From Stenotrophomonas maltophilia (GTDB lineage: Bacteria > Pseudomonadota > Gammaproteobacteria > Xanthomonadales > Xanthomonadaceae): DNA of 64,000 nt. The stretch lies in contig NZ_CP015612.1 of NCBI RefSeq assembly GCF_002138415.1, forward strand, positions 846,001 to 910,000. The letters run 5' to 3'. The translations under genes and the position numbers were made by a program. This document shows positions 50,316 to 60,980 of this stretch, piece after piece. The notes below the pieces were generated by a model that worked only from the letters and a program-made list of their open reading frames with translations, was not told the DNA's origin and ran no database searches. Numbering within the stretch: the stretch's first letter is position 1; each line of letters begins with the position of its first letter.

Positions 50316-51335
50316 CTAATCGTCCCAGCCCGCCAGTGCCAGCTTGCCAAGCGTGCGCCCGCTGGCCAGGCGCTGATGCGCGATGTCCAGGTTGGCCGCA
50401 TTGATCGTGCCCAGTGTCTCGCTGAGGGTGCCGCGCAGCTGGCCGGCGTCGATCATGCTGGCCGCGCGGCTGAGGATGCGGTGCTGTTCGATGCGGTCGG
50501 CGGTGGCGAAGCGCGCGCGCGCGAACATGAATTCCCAGTGGATACCGATGCACTTGGCCTTGTACGGATCTCCGATGCGCAGCGCGCCGCGCGGTTCGAC
50601 GATCAGGCCGACATGGCCCTGCGGCGCCAGCAGCTGGCCCAGTTCATCCCAGTAGTGGTCGGTGTCGGCCAGATTGAGTGCGACATGTACCGCATCGATG
50701 CCCAGCGCCTGCAACTGCGCCAGCAGCGGTCGGCTGTGGTCGATCACATGCTGCGCACCCATCTGCCGGCACCAGTCGGCCGAGGACGCGCGGGAGGCGG
50801 TGGCGATCACCTCGAAGCCGGCATGGCGGGCCAGCTGGATCGCCATCGATCCGACGCCGCCCGCACCGCCGATCACCAGCAGGTACTGGCCGGCATGACG
50901 GCAGTCATCCAGCTGCAACGGCATGCGCTGGAACAGCAGTTCCCATGCGGTGAGCGTGGTCAGCGGCAGGGCGGCCGCTTCAGCGAAATCCAGCGTGGTC
51001 GGCTTGCGTGCGACCAGGCGTTCATCCACCCATTGGTACTGCGCATTGCAGCCCGGGCGGGTGACATCGCCGGCGTAATAGACCTCGTCGCCGGAGGCGA
51101 ACAGGCTGGCCTCTTCGCCGATGGCCTCGACCACGCCGGACGCGTCCCAGCCGAGCACGCGGGGCGCCTCGAGCGTGGCCGGATCAGTGGCCGCGCGCTG
51201 CTTGCCATCGACGGGATTGACCGAGACTGCTTCGACCCGGATCAGCAGGTCACGACCGCGCGGAGGCAGGGGTGGGGGCAGCTGGACATCGCCCAGCGCG
51301 GGGGCGGATTCACGACTCAGGGCGACGGCTTTCAT
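50316..51335 (-). CDS. MDR-family NADPH-dependent oxidoreductase
   Basis: Medium-chain dehydrogenase/reductase of the quinone oxidoreductase-like branch. 339 residues from MKAVALSRESAPALG (51335). The N-terminal GroES-like domain (VNPVDGKQR, VLGWDASGVV) lacks the zinc cysteine ligands, and the nucleotide fold carries GGAGGVGSMAIQLARHAG. Substrate unknown; often annotated as a zinc-binding alcohol dehydrogenase family protein although no zinc site is visible. Confidence 0.85.
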   Translation of the reverse strand: MKAVALSRESAPALGDVQLPPPLPPRGRDLLIRVEAVSVNPVDGKQRAATDPATLEAPRVLGWDASGVVEAIGEEASLFASGDEVYYAGDVTRPGCNAQYQWVDERLVARKPTTLDFAEAAALPLTTLTAWELLFQRMPLQLDDCRHAGQYLLVIGGAGGVGSMAIQLARHAGFEVIATASRASSADWCRQMGAQHVIDHSRPLLAQLQALGIDAVHVALNLADTDHYWDELGQLLAPQGHVGLIVEPRGALRIGDPYKAKCIGIHWEFMFARARFATADRIEQHRILSRAASMIDAGQLRGTLSETLGTINAANLDIAHQRLASGRTLGKLALAGWDD

Positions 51336-51544
51336 CTCGGCTCCGGCTGGGTTCGTGGCCCCATCATAAGGTTCCTCACGTTTCCGCAAGCGCGCTGAAC
51401 CGTGTGAAGCAATCCGTTGCGGAATATGTCGCTTCCGCCGCCTAAACACCGTCAAACCCTTGCCGCGCGAAGGTCTTGCGGATTTTCATCATCCTGTATA
51501 GGGTTTCAACGTCGGACCGGTGGAGGGTCGGGCACAACACTTCA

Positions 51545-51594
51545 CATGTTACGGGACTGTTAACATGACCTTCACCCGCCTGAGCATAATGTTC
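51545..51594 (+). promoter_or_regulatory. Inverted repeat and -10 region upstream of the OmpA-type gene
   Basis: CATGTTA (51545-51551) and TAACATG (51561-51567) form a perfect 7-bp inverted repeat with a 9-nt spacer. A CATAAT box (51585-51590) lies 18 nt downstream, so the repeat covers the -35 area. This is the only signal I see in the 357-nt gap 51336-51692. Confidence 0.45.
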
Positions 51595-51692
51595 GCGGCG
51601 GTGGCGTGCTGAATCGGCTGTCGAACATCGACGCAGTAGTGCTGGCCCATGCCTCTACCGGTTTCATACCCCCGAAATAGGAGCTGTACTCA

Positions 51693-52781
51693 ATGAACAA
51701 GAAGATCCTTACTGCCGCGCTGCTGGGTGGTCTGGCTTTCGCCCAGGCTGCCTCCGCGCAGGAGTTCGATGACCGCTGGTACCTGACCGGTTCGGCCGGC
51801 TTCAACTTCCAGGACAGCGACCGTCTGACCAATGACGCTCCGTTCGTGACCCTGGGCCTGGGCAAGTTCATCAGCCCGAACTGGTCGCTGGACGGTGAGC
51901 TGAACTATCAGAACCCGAACTTCGATTCGAACAAGGACCTGAACTGGTCGCAGTACGGCGTCTCGCTGGACCTGCGTCGCCACTTCATCAAGGAAGGCCG
52001 CGGCTGGAACCCGTACATCCTGGGTGGCCTGGGCTACCAGAAGTCGGAAGAGTCCTACCCGTTCGATGCCACCGGTCCGCGCAAGCGTAAGGACGGCAAC
52101 GTTGCCGCCAAGCTCGGCGTCGGCCTGCAGACCACCTTCGAGAAGCGCGTTGCTGTCCGCGCCGAAGTTGCCTACCGCGCTGACTTCGACGACCAGAGCG
52201 TTGCCGCCAAGAAGGAAGACTGGTTCGGTGACGTGCTGGCTTCGGTCGGTGTCGTGATCCCGCTGGGCCCGGCTCCGGTCGCGGCTGCTCCGGCTCCGGC
52301 TCCGGTTGCCCCGAGCTGCGCCGACCTGGATGACGACGGTGACGGCGTCAACAACTGCGACGACAAGTGCCCGAACTCGCAGCCGGGTCAGACCATCGGT
52401 CCGGACGGTTGCCCGGTGCCGGTCTCCATCGACCTGAAGGGCGTCAACTTCGACTTCGACAAGTCGAACCTGCGTCCGGACGCCGTGGCGATCCTGAGCG
52501 AAGCCACCGAGATCCTGAAGCGTTACCCGGATCTGCGCGTTGAAGTTGCCGGTCACACCGACTCGAAGGGTACCGACGCTTACAACCAGAAGCTGTCGGA
52601 GCGTCGTGCTACCGCCGTGTACAACTACCTGACCAAGAACGGCGTTGACGCCGGTCGCCTGGTCGGCCCGATCGGCTACGGCGAGAGCCGTCCGATTGCT
52701 CCGAACACCAACCCGGATGGTTCGGACAACCCGGAAGGTCGCGCCAAGAACCGTCGTACCGAGCTGAACGTCCAGAACTAA
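51693..52781 (+). CDS. OmpA-family outer-membrane protein
   Basis: Abundant-type structural porin linking outer membrane and peptidoglycan. 362 residues: signal peptide ending AQAASA, an eight-strand-type barrel (about 23-195), an Ala/Pro linker (APAPAPVAP), a calcium-binding thrombospondin type 3-like segment (DLDDDGDGVNNCDDKCPNS) with four cysteines nearby, and a C-terminal OmpA domain (NFDFDKSNLRPDA, VAGHTDSKGTDAYNQKLSER) whose Asp and Arg bind diaminopimelate. Codon use is strongly biased, consistent with high expression. Confidence 0.95.
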   Translation: MNKKILTAALLGGLAFAQAASAQEFDDRWYLTGSAGFNFQDSDRLTNDAPFVTLGLGKFISPNWSLDGELNYQNPNFDSNKDLNWSQYGVSLDLRRHFIKEGRGWNPYILGGLGYQKSEESYPFDATGPRKRKDGNVAAKLGVGLQTTFEKRVAVRAEVAYRADFDDQSVAAKKEDWFGDVLASVGVVIPLGPAPVAAAPAPAPVAPSCADLDDDGDGVNNCDDKCPNSQPGQTIGPDGCPVPVSIDLKGVNFDFDKSNLRPDAVAILSEATEILKRYPDLRVEVAGHTDSKGTDAYNQKLSERRATAVYNYLTKNGVDAGRLVGPIGYGESRPIAPNTNPDGSDNPEGRAKNRRTELNVQN

Positions 52782-52812
52782 GTTCTGACGCTCTGCCAGT
52801 AAGACACAGCAG

Positions 52813-52841
52813 GACCCGGCTTCGGCCGGGTCTTGTTGTTT
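52813..52841 (+). terminator. Terminator of the OmpA-type gene
   Basis: GACCCGGC-TTCG-GCCGGGTC followed by TTGTTGTTT. Confidence 0.9.
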
Positions 52842-52939
52842 CTGCGGCCGGGAATCTGGAATTTCATGCGTCAGGGCAACCGTTCGTCGGGATTTTTTCC
52901 ACAAAACCAATGAGTTGCCGTATTCATTGAAAGTGGCGC

Positions 52940-52967
52940 TTGAAAGCTGTCGCGGCATTGCTAAACT
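52940..52967 (+). promoter_or_regulatory. Promoter of the small exported-protein gene
   Basis: TTGAAA (52940-52945), 16 nt, TAAACT (52962-52967) with a TG two bases before the -10, 33 nt before the start at 53000. Confidence 0.6.
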
Positions 52968-52999
52968 CGCCGCGTCACTTCCTTTCCTGGATGCCCTTC

Positions 53000-53506
53000 A
53001 TGCTGCGCTCTGCATCGGCCGCCTTCCTGGCGCTGGCCCTGGTTCCCGCCGCCCACGCTGCGGTCGATTGCTCGGTCAACACCAGCGCCTCGCCGCTGCC
53101 GTTGCCGGCCACGACCATCGCGCCGGTGGCCGACGAGCTCTACATCCGTGGCAACCAGCTGGGCATGCCGGCCGGTGTGCTGAGCAGCAACTACGATCCG
53201 TCGCAGTCGCTGGACCAGGTGCTGCAGCGCCTGCGCATCGACGGCTGCCAGAACATCGCCAAGGCCATTCCGGGCGCACCGGCGGTGAAGCCGAACGATC
53301 CGGCGGCCTACAAGCCGCAGACCGAATTCGACAACACGCCCTGGCGCTTCGACATGAGCCAGAACGGCAAGCGCATGACCGCTGAAGAGTTCGATGCCTG
53401 GATGAAGGCGCGTGGCGTGCGTGTGGTCAAGGCACGTCCGGCTCCGGCCGCCACCCCGGCTCCAGCCGAAGCACCGGCTGAGACCAAGCCGGTCGACAAG
53501 AAGTAA
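53000..53506 (+). CDS. Small exported protein with EFDAWMK motif
   Basis: 168 residues from the ATG at 53000 (an ATG at 52991 is possible): signal peptide MLRSASAAFLALALVPAAHA, two cysteines in the mature part, and a C-terminal Ala/Pro/Lys tail. Near residues 110-145 it contains RMTAEEFDAWMKARGVRVVK, shared almost exactly with the lipoprotein encoded at 54419. Function unknown; periplasmic or envelope-associated by inference. The pseudouridine synthase gene starts 20 nt downstream. Confidence 0.8.
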   Translation: MLRSASAAFLALALVPAAHAAVDCSVNTSASPLPLPATTIAPVADELYIRGNQLGMPAGVLSSNYDPSQSLDQVLQRLRIDGCQNIAKAIPGAPAVKPNDPAAYKPQTEFDNTPWRFDMSQNGKRMTAEEFDAWMKARGVRVVKARPAPAATPAPAEAPAETKPVDKK

Positions 53507-53526
53507 GCGCCGCGGGGAGCAGAGGC

Positions 53527-54333
53527 TTGCGCACGCGCCGCCCACCTGCCGCCCCCGCTGCCCGCTCCCACGCATCGCGTGGGCGTGCGGTTCCGAATGT
53601 CTCCAGTGGCGTGCGCCATGGCCTGGCGCGCGTGCTGTCCAAGGCCGGCGTGTGCTCGCGCAGCGAGGCCGCGCGCTGGATCGCCGAAGGCCGCGTGCGC
53701 GTGTCCGGCCGCATCGTCCGTGATCCCGAATTCCCGATTGGCCAGCCGGCGCCACCCATCGAAGTCGATGGCCAGCCGATGGATGCGCCGCAGCGCCTGT
53801 ACCTGATGCTCAACAAGCCGCGCGGCGTGGTGACCACGGCGCAGGACGAGCGTGGTCGCGACACCGTGTACCGCTGCTTTGATGGTGCTGGCCTGCCGTG
53901 GATCGCGCCGGTCGGGCGCCTGGACAAGGCCAGCGAAGGGCTGTTGCTGTTCAGCAACGATCCGCAATGGGCGGCGCGCCTGACCGACCCGCAGACCGGG
54001 CCGGACAAGACCTACCACGTGCAGGTTGATGGCCTGCCCGATGACGCCACCCTGGCGGCACTGCAGGCCGGCGTGGAGGACGAGGGCGAGTTCCTCGTTG
54101 CCCAGGCCGTGCGCGTGCTGCGCAGTGGCGACAAGACCGCATGGCTGGAGGTGGTCCTCGACGAGGGCCGCAACCGTCATATCCGCCGCCTGTTGGCGGC
54201 CTTCGACCTGCAGGTGCTGCGCCTGGTCCGGGTCGCGATCGGTGGGCTGCTGCTCGGCGATCTCGGCAAGGGGCAATGGCGGGTGCTGGAGGTCAGTGAC
54301 CAGCAGCGGCTGGGGGCCGCTGCACCGGGCTGA
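53527..54333 (+). CDS. RsuA/RluB-family rRNA pseudouridine synthase
   Basis: Pseudouridine synthase with an N-terminal S4 RNA-binding domain (GLARVLSKAGVCSRSEAARW), the family motif YLMLNKPRGVVT and the catalytic GRLDKASEGLLLFSND. Up to 268 residues from a TTG at 53527; a GTG at 53611 directly before the S4 domain is a plausible alternative start. Which 16S or 23S uridine it modifies cannot be told. It is sandwiched between two exported-protein genes that share a motif. Confidence 0.88.
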   Translation: MRTRRPPAAPAARSHASRGRAVPNVSSGVRHGLARVLSKAGVCSRSEAARWIAEGRVRVSGRIVRDPEFPIGQPAPPIEVDGQPMDAPQRLYLMLNKPRGVVTTAQDERGRDTVYRCFDGAGLPWIAPVGRLDKASEGLLLFSNDPQWAARLTDPQTGPDKTYHVQVDGLPDDATLAALQAGVEDEGEFLVAQAVRVLRSGDKTAWLEVVLDEGRNRHIRRLLAAFDLQVLRLVRVAIGGLLLGDLGKGQWRVLEVSDQQRLGAAAPG

Positions 54334-54418
54334 TCACCGCCCGCGGCCGGCGGTTGCCGGCCACCGTTCCAGGCGTAGGGGGCGCCTGGTTGCTGAATTT
54401 CCCGAACGGAGCCTGCCC

Positions 54419-54754
54419 ATGTACCACCCGACCCTCAACCAAACCCTGCGCTGCGCAGGCCTGCTGCTGCCGATGATGCTGCTGACCGCCTGTGGTGGCC
54501 ACAAGAAGGTGGCCAAGGCGGAAACGCCGGCCGAAACCCCGGTGGTGGAAGTGAAGACTCCGGAGCTGGATGGTCGCGGCAGCTACCGCTTCCTGATGAG
54601 CAACGGCGACAAGAAGATGACCGCCGATGAGTTCGATGCCTGGATGAAGGCCAATGGCATCCGCGTTGCCAAGGGCAACGGCCAGGACGCAGCCGCCAAG
54701 CCGGTGGTGGTGGCCAGCAAGGACGAACCGAAGGGCAAGAAGAAAAAGAAATGA
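54419..54754 (+). CDS. Small lipoprotein with EFDAWMK motif
   Basis: 111 residues. The signal peptide ends in lipobox LLTAC, predicting a lipid-anchored envelope protein. Residues about 65-90 (SNGDKKMTADEFDAWMKANG) match the protein encoded at 53000, and the tail is lysine-rich (KGKKKKK). Function unknown. It lies 86 nt after the pseudouridine synthase and is probably in the same unit. Confidence 0.8.
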   Translation: MYHPTLNQTLRCAGLLLPMMLLTACGGHKKVAKAETPAETPVVEVKTPELDGRGSYRFLMSNGDKKMTADEFDAWMKANGIRVAKGNGQDAAAKPVVVASKDEPKGKKKKK

Positions 54755-54759
54755 CGCCT

Positions 54760-54823
54760 GTGGGTGCCGACCCGGGTCGGCACACCATCAAGCTCCGGTA
54801 GGTGCCGACCTTGGTCGGCACGC
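54760..54823 (+). repeat. Two SMAG-type repeats
   Basis: GTGGGTGCCGACC..GGTCGGCAC (54760-54783, head GTGG) and GTAGGTGCCGACC..GGTCGGCACGC (54798-54823), both on plus. Confidence 0.75.
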
Positions 54824-54833
54824 CTTGCCTGGT

Positions 54834-54872
54834 GGGGTCAGAGCCCTTTCCGCAGGAAAGGGATCCGACCCC
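54834..54872. repeat. GGGGTC...GACCC palindrome, copy e
   Basis: The most symmetric copy: GGGGTCAGAGCCCTTTCC, GCA, GGAAAGGGATCCGACCCC. It lies between the convergent lipoprotein and kbl genes. Confidence 0.75.
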
Positions 54873-54880
54873 GGCCATGA

Positions 54881-56089
54881 TCAGCCCTTGATCACGCCCA
54901 GCTCGACGCCGATGCGGGTGAACGCATCGATCGCGCGGTCGAGATGCTCGCGGCTGTGCGCGGCGCTGATCTGGGTGCGGATGCGGGCCTGGCCCTTGGG
55001 TACCACCGGGAAGAAGAAGCCGATCGCGTAGATGCCTTCTTCGAGCAGGCGCTCGGCGAACTTCTGCGCCAGCGGTGCGTCGTACAGCATCACCGGGCTG
55101 ATCGGGTGCACGCCCGGCTTCACGTCGAAACCGGCTGCGACCATCTTTTCGCGGAAGTAGCGGGTGTTCTCCACCAGGGTGCCGCGCAGATCGTCAGCGG
55201 CGGCCAGCATCTCGAACGCTTTGATGCCGGCGGCAACCACATGCGGTGGCAGCGAGTTGGAGAACAGGTACGGCCGCGAACGCTGGCGCAGCAGCTCGAT
55301 CACCTCGGCGCTGGCGCAGGTGAAACCGCCCAGTGCGCCGCCCATGGCTTTGCCCAGGGTGCCGGTGATGATGTCGATCTTCTCCAGCACACCCTTCACT
55401 TCGGCCGAGCCGCGGCCGGTGGCACCCAGGAAGCCGGTGGCGTGGCATTCGTCGATGTGCACCAGCGCGTTGTACTTCTTTGCCAGCGCGGTGATTTCGT
55501 CCAGCGGGGCGATGAAGCCGTCCATCGAGAACACGCCGTCGGTGGTGATCAGCTTGGTCTTGCAGCCGGCGGCATCGGCGGCCTGCAGCTGGGCTTCCAG
55601 GTCGGCCATGTCGCAGTTGGCGTAGCGGAAGCGCTTGGCCTTGCACAGGCGCACGCCGTCGATGATCGAAGCATGGTTCAGTGCATCGGAAATGATCGCG
55701 TCGTTCTCGCCGAGCAGCGGTTCGAACAGGCCGCCGTTGGCGTCGAAGCAGGCTGCGTACAGGATGGTGTCCTGCTTGCCGAAGAAGTCGGCGATCTGCT
55801 TCTCCAGCTGCTTGTGCAGGTCCTGGGTACCGCAGATGAAGCGCACCGAGGCCATGCCGAAGCCGTGGGTATCCAGTGCGTCCTTGGCGGCCTGGATCAG
55901 GTCCGGATGGTCGGCCAGGCCCAGGTAGTTGTTGGCACAGAAGTTCAGCACCTTGCGGCCGTCCTCGAGGGTGATCTCGGCCGACTGCGGGCTGGTGATG
56001 ATCCGCTCGGACTTGAACAGGCCCTGGGCGCGGATGGCGTCCAGTTCCTCGGCGTAGTGGCGGGTCAGGGCGGAGGAGGCGTCGGTCAT
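54881..56089 (-). CDS. kbl: Glycine C-acetyltransferase (2-amino-3-ketobutyrate CoA ligase)
   Basis: PLP enzyme converting 2-amino-3-ketobutyrate plus CoA to glycine and acetyl-CoA, the second step of threonine degradation after Tdh. 402 residues from [20 protein letters not shown]. The PLP lysine is K247 in TLGKAMGG, with the [12 protein letters not shown] aspartate before it. Its partner tdh lies 1 kb away on the same strand, separated by a porin gene on the opposite strand. Confidence 0.96.
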   Translation of the reverse strand: MTDASSALTRHYAEELDAIRAQGLFKSERIITSPQSAEITLEDGRKVLNFCANNYLGLADHPDLIQAAKDALDTHGFGMASVRFICGTQDLHKQLEKQIADFFGKQDTILYAACFDANGGLFEPLLGENDAIISDALNHASIIDGVRLCKAKRFRYANCDMADLEAQLQAADAAGCKTKLITTDGVFSMDGFIAPLDEITALAKKYNALVHIDECHATGFLGATGRGSAEVKGVLEKIDIITGTLGKAMGGALGGFTCASAEVIELLRQRSRPYLFSNSLPPHVVAAGIKAFEMLAAADDLRGTLVENTRYFREKMVAAGFDVKPGVHPISPVMLYDAPLAQKFAERLLEEGIYAIGFFFPVVPKGQARIRTQISAAHSREHLDRAIDAFTRIGVELGVIKG

Positions 56090-56186
56090 GGCGTGGGCAC
56101 GGCTCTGAACGGGGAAACCGCTGATTCTACCGGGCATCGCCGCTTGCCGACCGGCCCGGATGGGGCGTCGCCACGGCCGGCACATG

Positions 56187-56215
56187 TTGCATCGCAATAG
56201 CAAACTGGTTAAAAA
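56187..56215 (+). promoter_or_regulatory. Candidate promoter of the TorF-like porin
   Basis: TTGCAT (56187-56192), 17 nt, TAAAAA (56210-56215), 80 nt before the start codon, in an A/T-rich patch. Confidence 0.5.
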
Positions 56216-56295
56216 TTCGTGAACCGGAGCTGTCCCGCTCCGGCCGCTACGCCCGCTCCCCGCCTTCCACGCCACCGCCCCCACCGGAGACGCTC

Positions 56296-56991
56296 ATGAA
56301 GCACGCCCGTGCCTGCCTCGCCATTGCCGCTGCCCTGACCCTGGCCGCCCCGTTCGCCGCCAGCGCCCAGGAAAACGAATCGCCGTACAGCTGGAACGTC
56401 ACCGCTGTTTCCGATTACCTGTTCCGTGGTGTGTCGCAGACCGACGAGGATCCGACCCTGCAGGCTGGCTTCACCTACACCAGCCCGGTCGGCCTGTATG
56501 CCGGTGTCTGGGGCTCGGGCGTGGACTTCGGTGCAGGTGATCCGAAGACCGAGGTCGACTACCTGATCGGCTACGGCGTGGACGTCACCGAGCGCGTCAA
56601 CTTCGACGTGCTGCTGAACCGCTACACCTACCTGAAGTCCAGCCACCAGAACTACAACGAGCTGATCACCACCACCACGCTGGATGACACCTACAAGCTC
56701 ACGGTGGCCTACACCAACGATGTATGGAACAGCAGCACCGATGGCTGGTACTTCGGCCTGGGTGGCAGCTGGGGCCTGCCGAAGGACTTCACCCTGAATG
56801 CTAATGTCGGTCGCAGCACGTTTGAAGACGGCATCGCCAAGGATTACACCGACTGGAATGTCGGCGTTGAGCGCCAGTTCGGGATGGCCAAGGTCGGCCT
56901 GGGCTACTACGGCACCGACGGCAACGGCCGCGACAACTCCGGCAAGCTGGCCCACAGCCGCGTGATGCTGAGCGTGGCCATCGGCAAATAA
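56296..56991 (+). CDS. TorF-family putative porin
   Basis: 231-residue outer-membrane protein of the family formerly called CHP02001. Signal peptide ending FAASAQ, then a beta-rich chain with the family features NVTAVSDYLFRGVSQTDEDP and YAGVWGSGVDFG, and a hydrophobic C-terminal strand. Substrate unknown. It lies between kbl and tdh on the opposite strand, and its position between the two threonine-degradation genes may be coincidental. Confidence 0.88.
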   Translation: MKHARACLAIAAALTLAAPFAASAQENESPYSWNVTAVSDYLFRGVSQTDEDPTLQAGFTYTSPVGLYAGVWGSGVDFGAGDPKTEVDYLIGYGVDVTERVNFDVLLNRYTYLKSSHQNYNELITTTTLDDTYKLTVAYTNDVWNSSTDGWYFGLGGSWGLPKDFTLNANVGRSTFEDGIAKDYTDWNVGVERQFGMAKVGLGYYGTDGNGRDNSGKLAHSRVMLSVAIGK

Positions 56992-57002
56992 CCCTTGCGT
57001 CG

Positions 57003-57092
57003 GTAGGTGCCAGGCTTGCCTGGCACGCTTTACGAAAAAGGCGCCCATCGGCGCCTTTTTCAGCTTCAAGGTGTGCCGAGCAAGCTCGGCAC
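57003..57092. repeat. Two SMAG-type repeats between torF-like and tdh
   Basis: GTAGGTGCCAGGC..GCCTGGCACGC on plus (57003-57028) and a GTGCCGAGC..GCTCGGCAC copy (57073-57092), either side of the bidirectional terminator at 57035. Confidence 0.7.
57035..57060. terminator. Bidirectional terminator
   Basis: AAAAAGGCGCC-CATC-GGCGCCTTTTT: perfect 11-bp symmetry gives T-runs on both strands, fitting the convergent torF-like and tdh genes. Confidence 0.9.
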
Positions 57093-57116
57093 CCACCCAT
57101 CGCGCGCGGCGAAGGG

Positions 57117-58139
57117 TCAATTCCAGCTCAACACCACCTTGCCGGCCTTGCCTTCTTCCATCAGGTCGAAGCCCTTCTGGAAGTCGTCGATCGGCAGCTG
57201 GTGGGTCATCACCTTGCCGAGCGGGAAGCCGGACAGCACCAGCTGGGTCATCTTGTACCAGGTCTCGTACATCTTGCGGCCGTAGATGCCCTGCACGGTC
57301 AGGCCCTTGAAGATGATCTTGTCCCAGTCGCAGCCGGCGCCCTTGGGCATGATGCCGAGCATGGCGATCTTGCCGCCGTGGTACATGCAGTCGAGCATGT
57401 CGTTGAACGCACGCGGGTTGCCGCTCATTTCCAGGCCCACGTCGAAGCCCTCCATGTGCAGTTCCTTCATCACGTCCTTCAGCGACTGGTTGGCCACGTT
57501 GACCACGCGGGTGGCGCCCATGTCGGCGGCCAGCTTCAGGCGGAAATCATTGACGTCGGTCACCACCACGTTGCGCGCACCGATGTGCTTGCAGATGCCT
57601 GCGGCGATGATGCCGATCGGGCCGGCGCCGGTGATCAGCACGTCCTCGCCGATCACGTTGAACTCCAGCGCGCAGTGCGCGGCGTTGCCGTAGGGATCGA
57701 AGAACGCGGCCAGCTCGGACGGAATCTGGTCCGGGATCGGCCACAGGTTGCTGGCCGGCATCACCATGTATTCGGCGAACGCGCCGTTGACGTTGACGCC
57801 GATGCCGACGGTGTTCGGGCACAGGTGCGGACGGCCGCCACGGCAGTTGCGGCAGTGGCCGCAGACGATGTGGCCTTCGGCAGAGACGCGCTGGCCGATC
57901 TCATAGCCGGTCACGGCCGAGCCGAGTGCGGCGACGCGACCGACGAATTCGTGGCCGATGGTCAGACCCGGCTTGATCGTGCGCTGGCTCCACTCGTCCC
58001 ACAGGTAGATGTGCAGGTCGGTACCGCAGATCGCGGTCTTCTCGAGCTTGATCAGGACCTCGTTCGGGCCCGGGGTCGGCACCGGAACTTCTTCCAGCCA
58101 GATGCCCTTGGCCGCTTCGCGCTTGACCAGGGCCTTCAT
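57117..58139 (-). CDS. tdh: L-threonine 3-dehydrogenase
   Basis: NAD-dependent, zinc-containing oxidation of threonine to 2-amino-3-ketobutyrate. 340 residues from [20 protein letters not shown] at 58139; ATGs at 58154 and 58169 are also in frame. Catalytic zinc ligands C38, H63 and E64 and structural zinc cysteines C93, C96, C99 and C107 are present, plus the nucleotide motif [11 protein letters not shown]. Works with Kbl. Confidence 0.96.
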   Translation of the reverse strand: MKALVKREAAKGIWLEEVPVPTPGPNEVLIKLEKTAICGTDLHIYLWDEWSQRTIKPGLTIGHEFVGRVAALGSAVTGYEIGQRVSAEGHIVCGHCRNCRGGRPHLCPNTVGIGVNVNGAFAEYMVMPASNLWPIPDQIPSELAAFFDPYGNAAHCALEFNVIGEDVLITGAGPIGIIAAGICKHIGARNVVVTDVNDFRLKLAADMGATRVVNVANQSLKDVMKELHMEGFDVGLEMSGNPRAFNDMLDCMYHGGKIAMLGIMPKGAGCDWDKIIFKGLTVQGIYGRKMYETWYKMTQLVLSGFPLGKVMTHQLPIDDFQKGFDLMEEGKAGKVVLSWN

Positions 58140-58306
58140 CGTTTGCTGCGCCATCGGGGTGGAACTCATCAGGGGGAAAGCGCGGATTATAGGGTGCCGC
58201 GCGGATTTCCCATGTTGCGCTGCGGGTGCAGTGGCGGAACGAAAGGCGTGCGCCGGCGGGCGTTTCGAACGTGCTGCGAACAGCGGCGCCTCCCTGATCC
58301 GGGAAA

Positions 58307-58509
58307 GGGGGCGTGGTCACCCTGGCCAGGACACGCAAAAGCCCCTCCATGGTGCTCGATGGCGCCTTGCTCGTGCGCGCTGTCCTGCGCACACGGCAAG
58401 ACCGGGGTTGGGCGTCCTGCCCAACCCGCCAGTCGCATGCGCCCGGCCCATGGCGCCAACGGTCCCGTCCAGGGTGACCACGCCCCCTCTGGACGATTTC
58501 CGTGTGCGC
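58307..58509 (+). ncRNA. Switch-like structured region upstream of the S46 peptidase
   Basis: A perfect 19-bp inverted repeat (58307-58325 with 58469-58487) encloses further stems, including GGGTTGGGC/GCCCAACCC (58405-58427) and GTGCGC/GCGCAC (58373-58378 with 58387-58392). The segment GCGCACACGG (58387-58396) can instead pair with CCGTGTGCGC (58500-58509), so two folds are mutually exclusive. It sits in the gene-free 478-nt gap between divergent tdh and the peptidase gene. Whether it is transcribed is unknown. Confidence 0.4.
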
Positions 58510-58583
58510 GGCCGACGTGCGCGTGGCAGAGCAAGAAGCAGGCCCATGACTTCCGGGGTTCGGGGCGGGGCAGGGCGGCGGGC

Positions 58584-58589
58584 TACAAT
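58584..58589 (+). promoter_or_regulatory. Candidate -10 of the S46 peptidase gene
   Basis: TACAAT within GGGCTACAATC, 28 nt before the start; no good -35 is seen. The short leader implies most of 58307-58509 lies upstream of this promoter. Confidence 0.45.
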
Positions 58590-58617
58590 CGAGGGTTCCA
58601 CTACCAGGGGCCGCTCC

Positions 58618-60780
<2,163 letters not shown>

Positions 60781-60790
60781 ACCGGTTGCG

Positions 60791-60813
60791 GTAGTGCCGG
60801 CCGCTGGCCGGCA
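60791..60813 (+). repeat. SMAG repeat after the S46 peptidase gene
   Basis: GTAGTGCCGGCC..GGCCGGCA, 11 nt after the stop. Confidence 0.8.
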
Positions 60814-60840
60814 ACCTCGACCAGGCAGCCGGAGATTCCG

Positions 60841-60871
60841 AAACCCCGCGACGCAGGTCGCGGGGTTTTTT
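60841..60871 (+). terminator. Terminator of the S46 peptidase gene
   Basis: AAACCCCGCGAC-GCAG-GTCGCGGGGTTT followed by TTT: a strong intrinsic terminator. Confidence 0.92.
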
Positions 60872-60896
60872 CATGCCCGGCCCGGCCCGGTGCGCC

Positions 60897-60917
60897 GAAC
60901 AGGTATCATCCCTGTTC
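60897..60917 (+). promoter_or_regulatory. Inverted repeat around a -10 box
   Basis: GAACAGG and CCTGTTC flank TATCATC exactly, so a symmetric site is centred on the likely -10 of the histidine phosphatase gene (start 60981). Candidate operator. Confidence 0.45.
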
Positions 60918-60980
60918 CGCGGACTTCACAGGATGTGAACGAAACGCGGAAACCTCCTCCCCCCAGGACCCCTTGCACGC

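Noticed and set aside
58140..58617. Protein-coding frames in the tdh-peptidase gap
   Set aside because: Frames here run into the peptidase or tdh genes without ribosome binding sites or domain-like sequence, and the region is dominated by inverted repeats.
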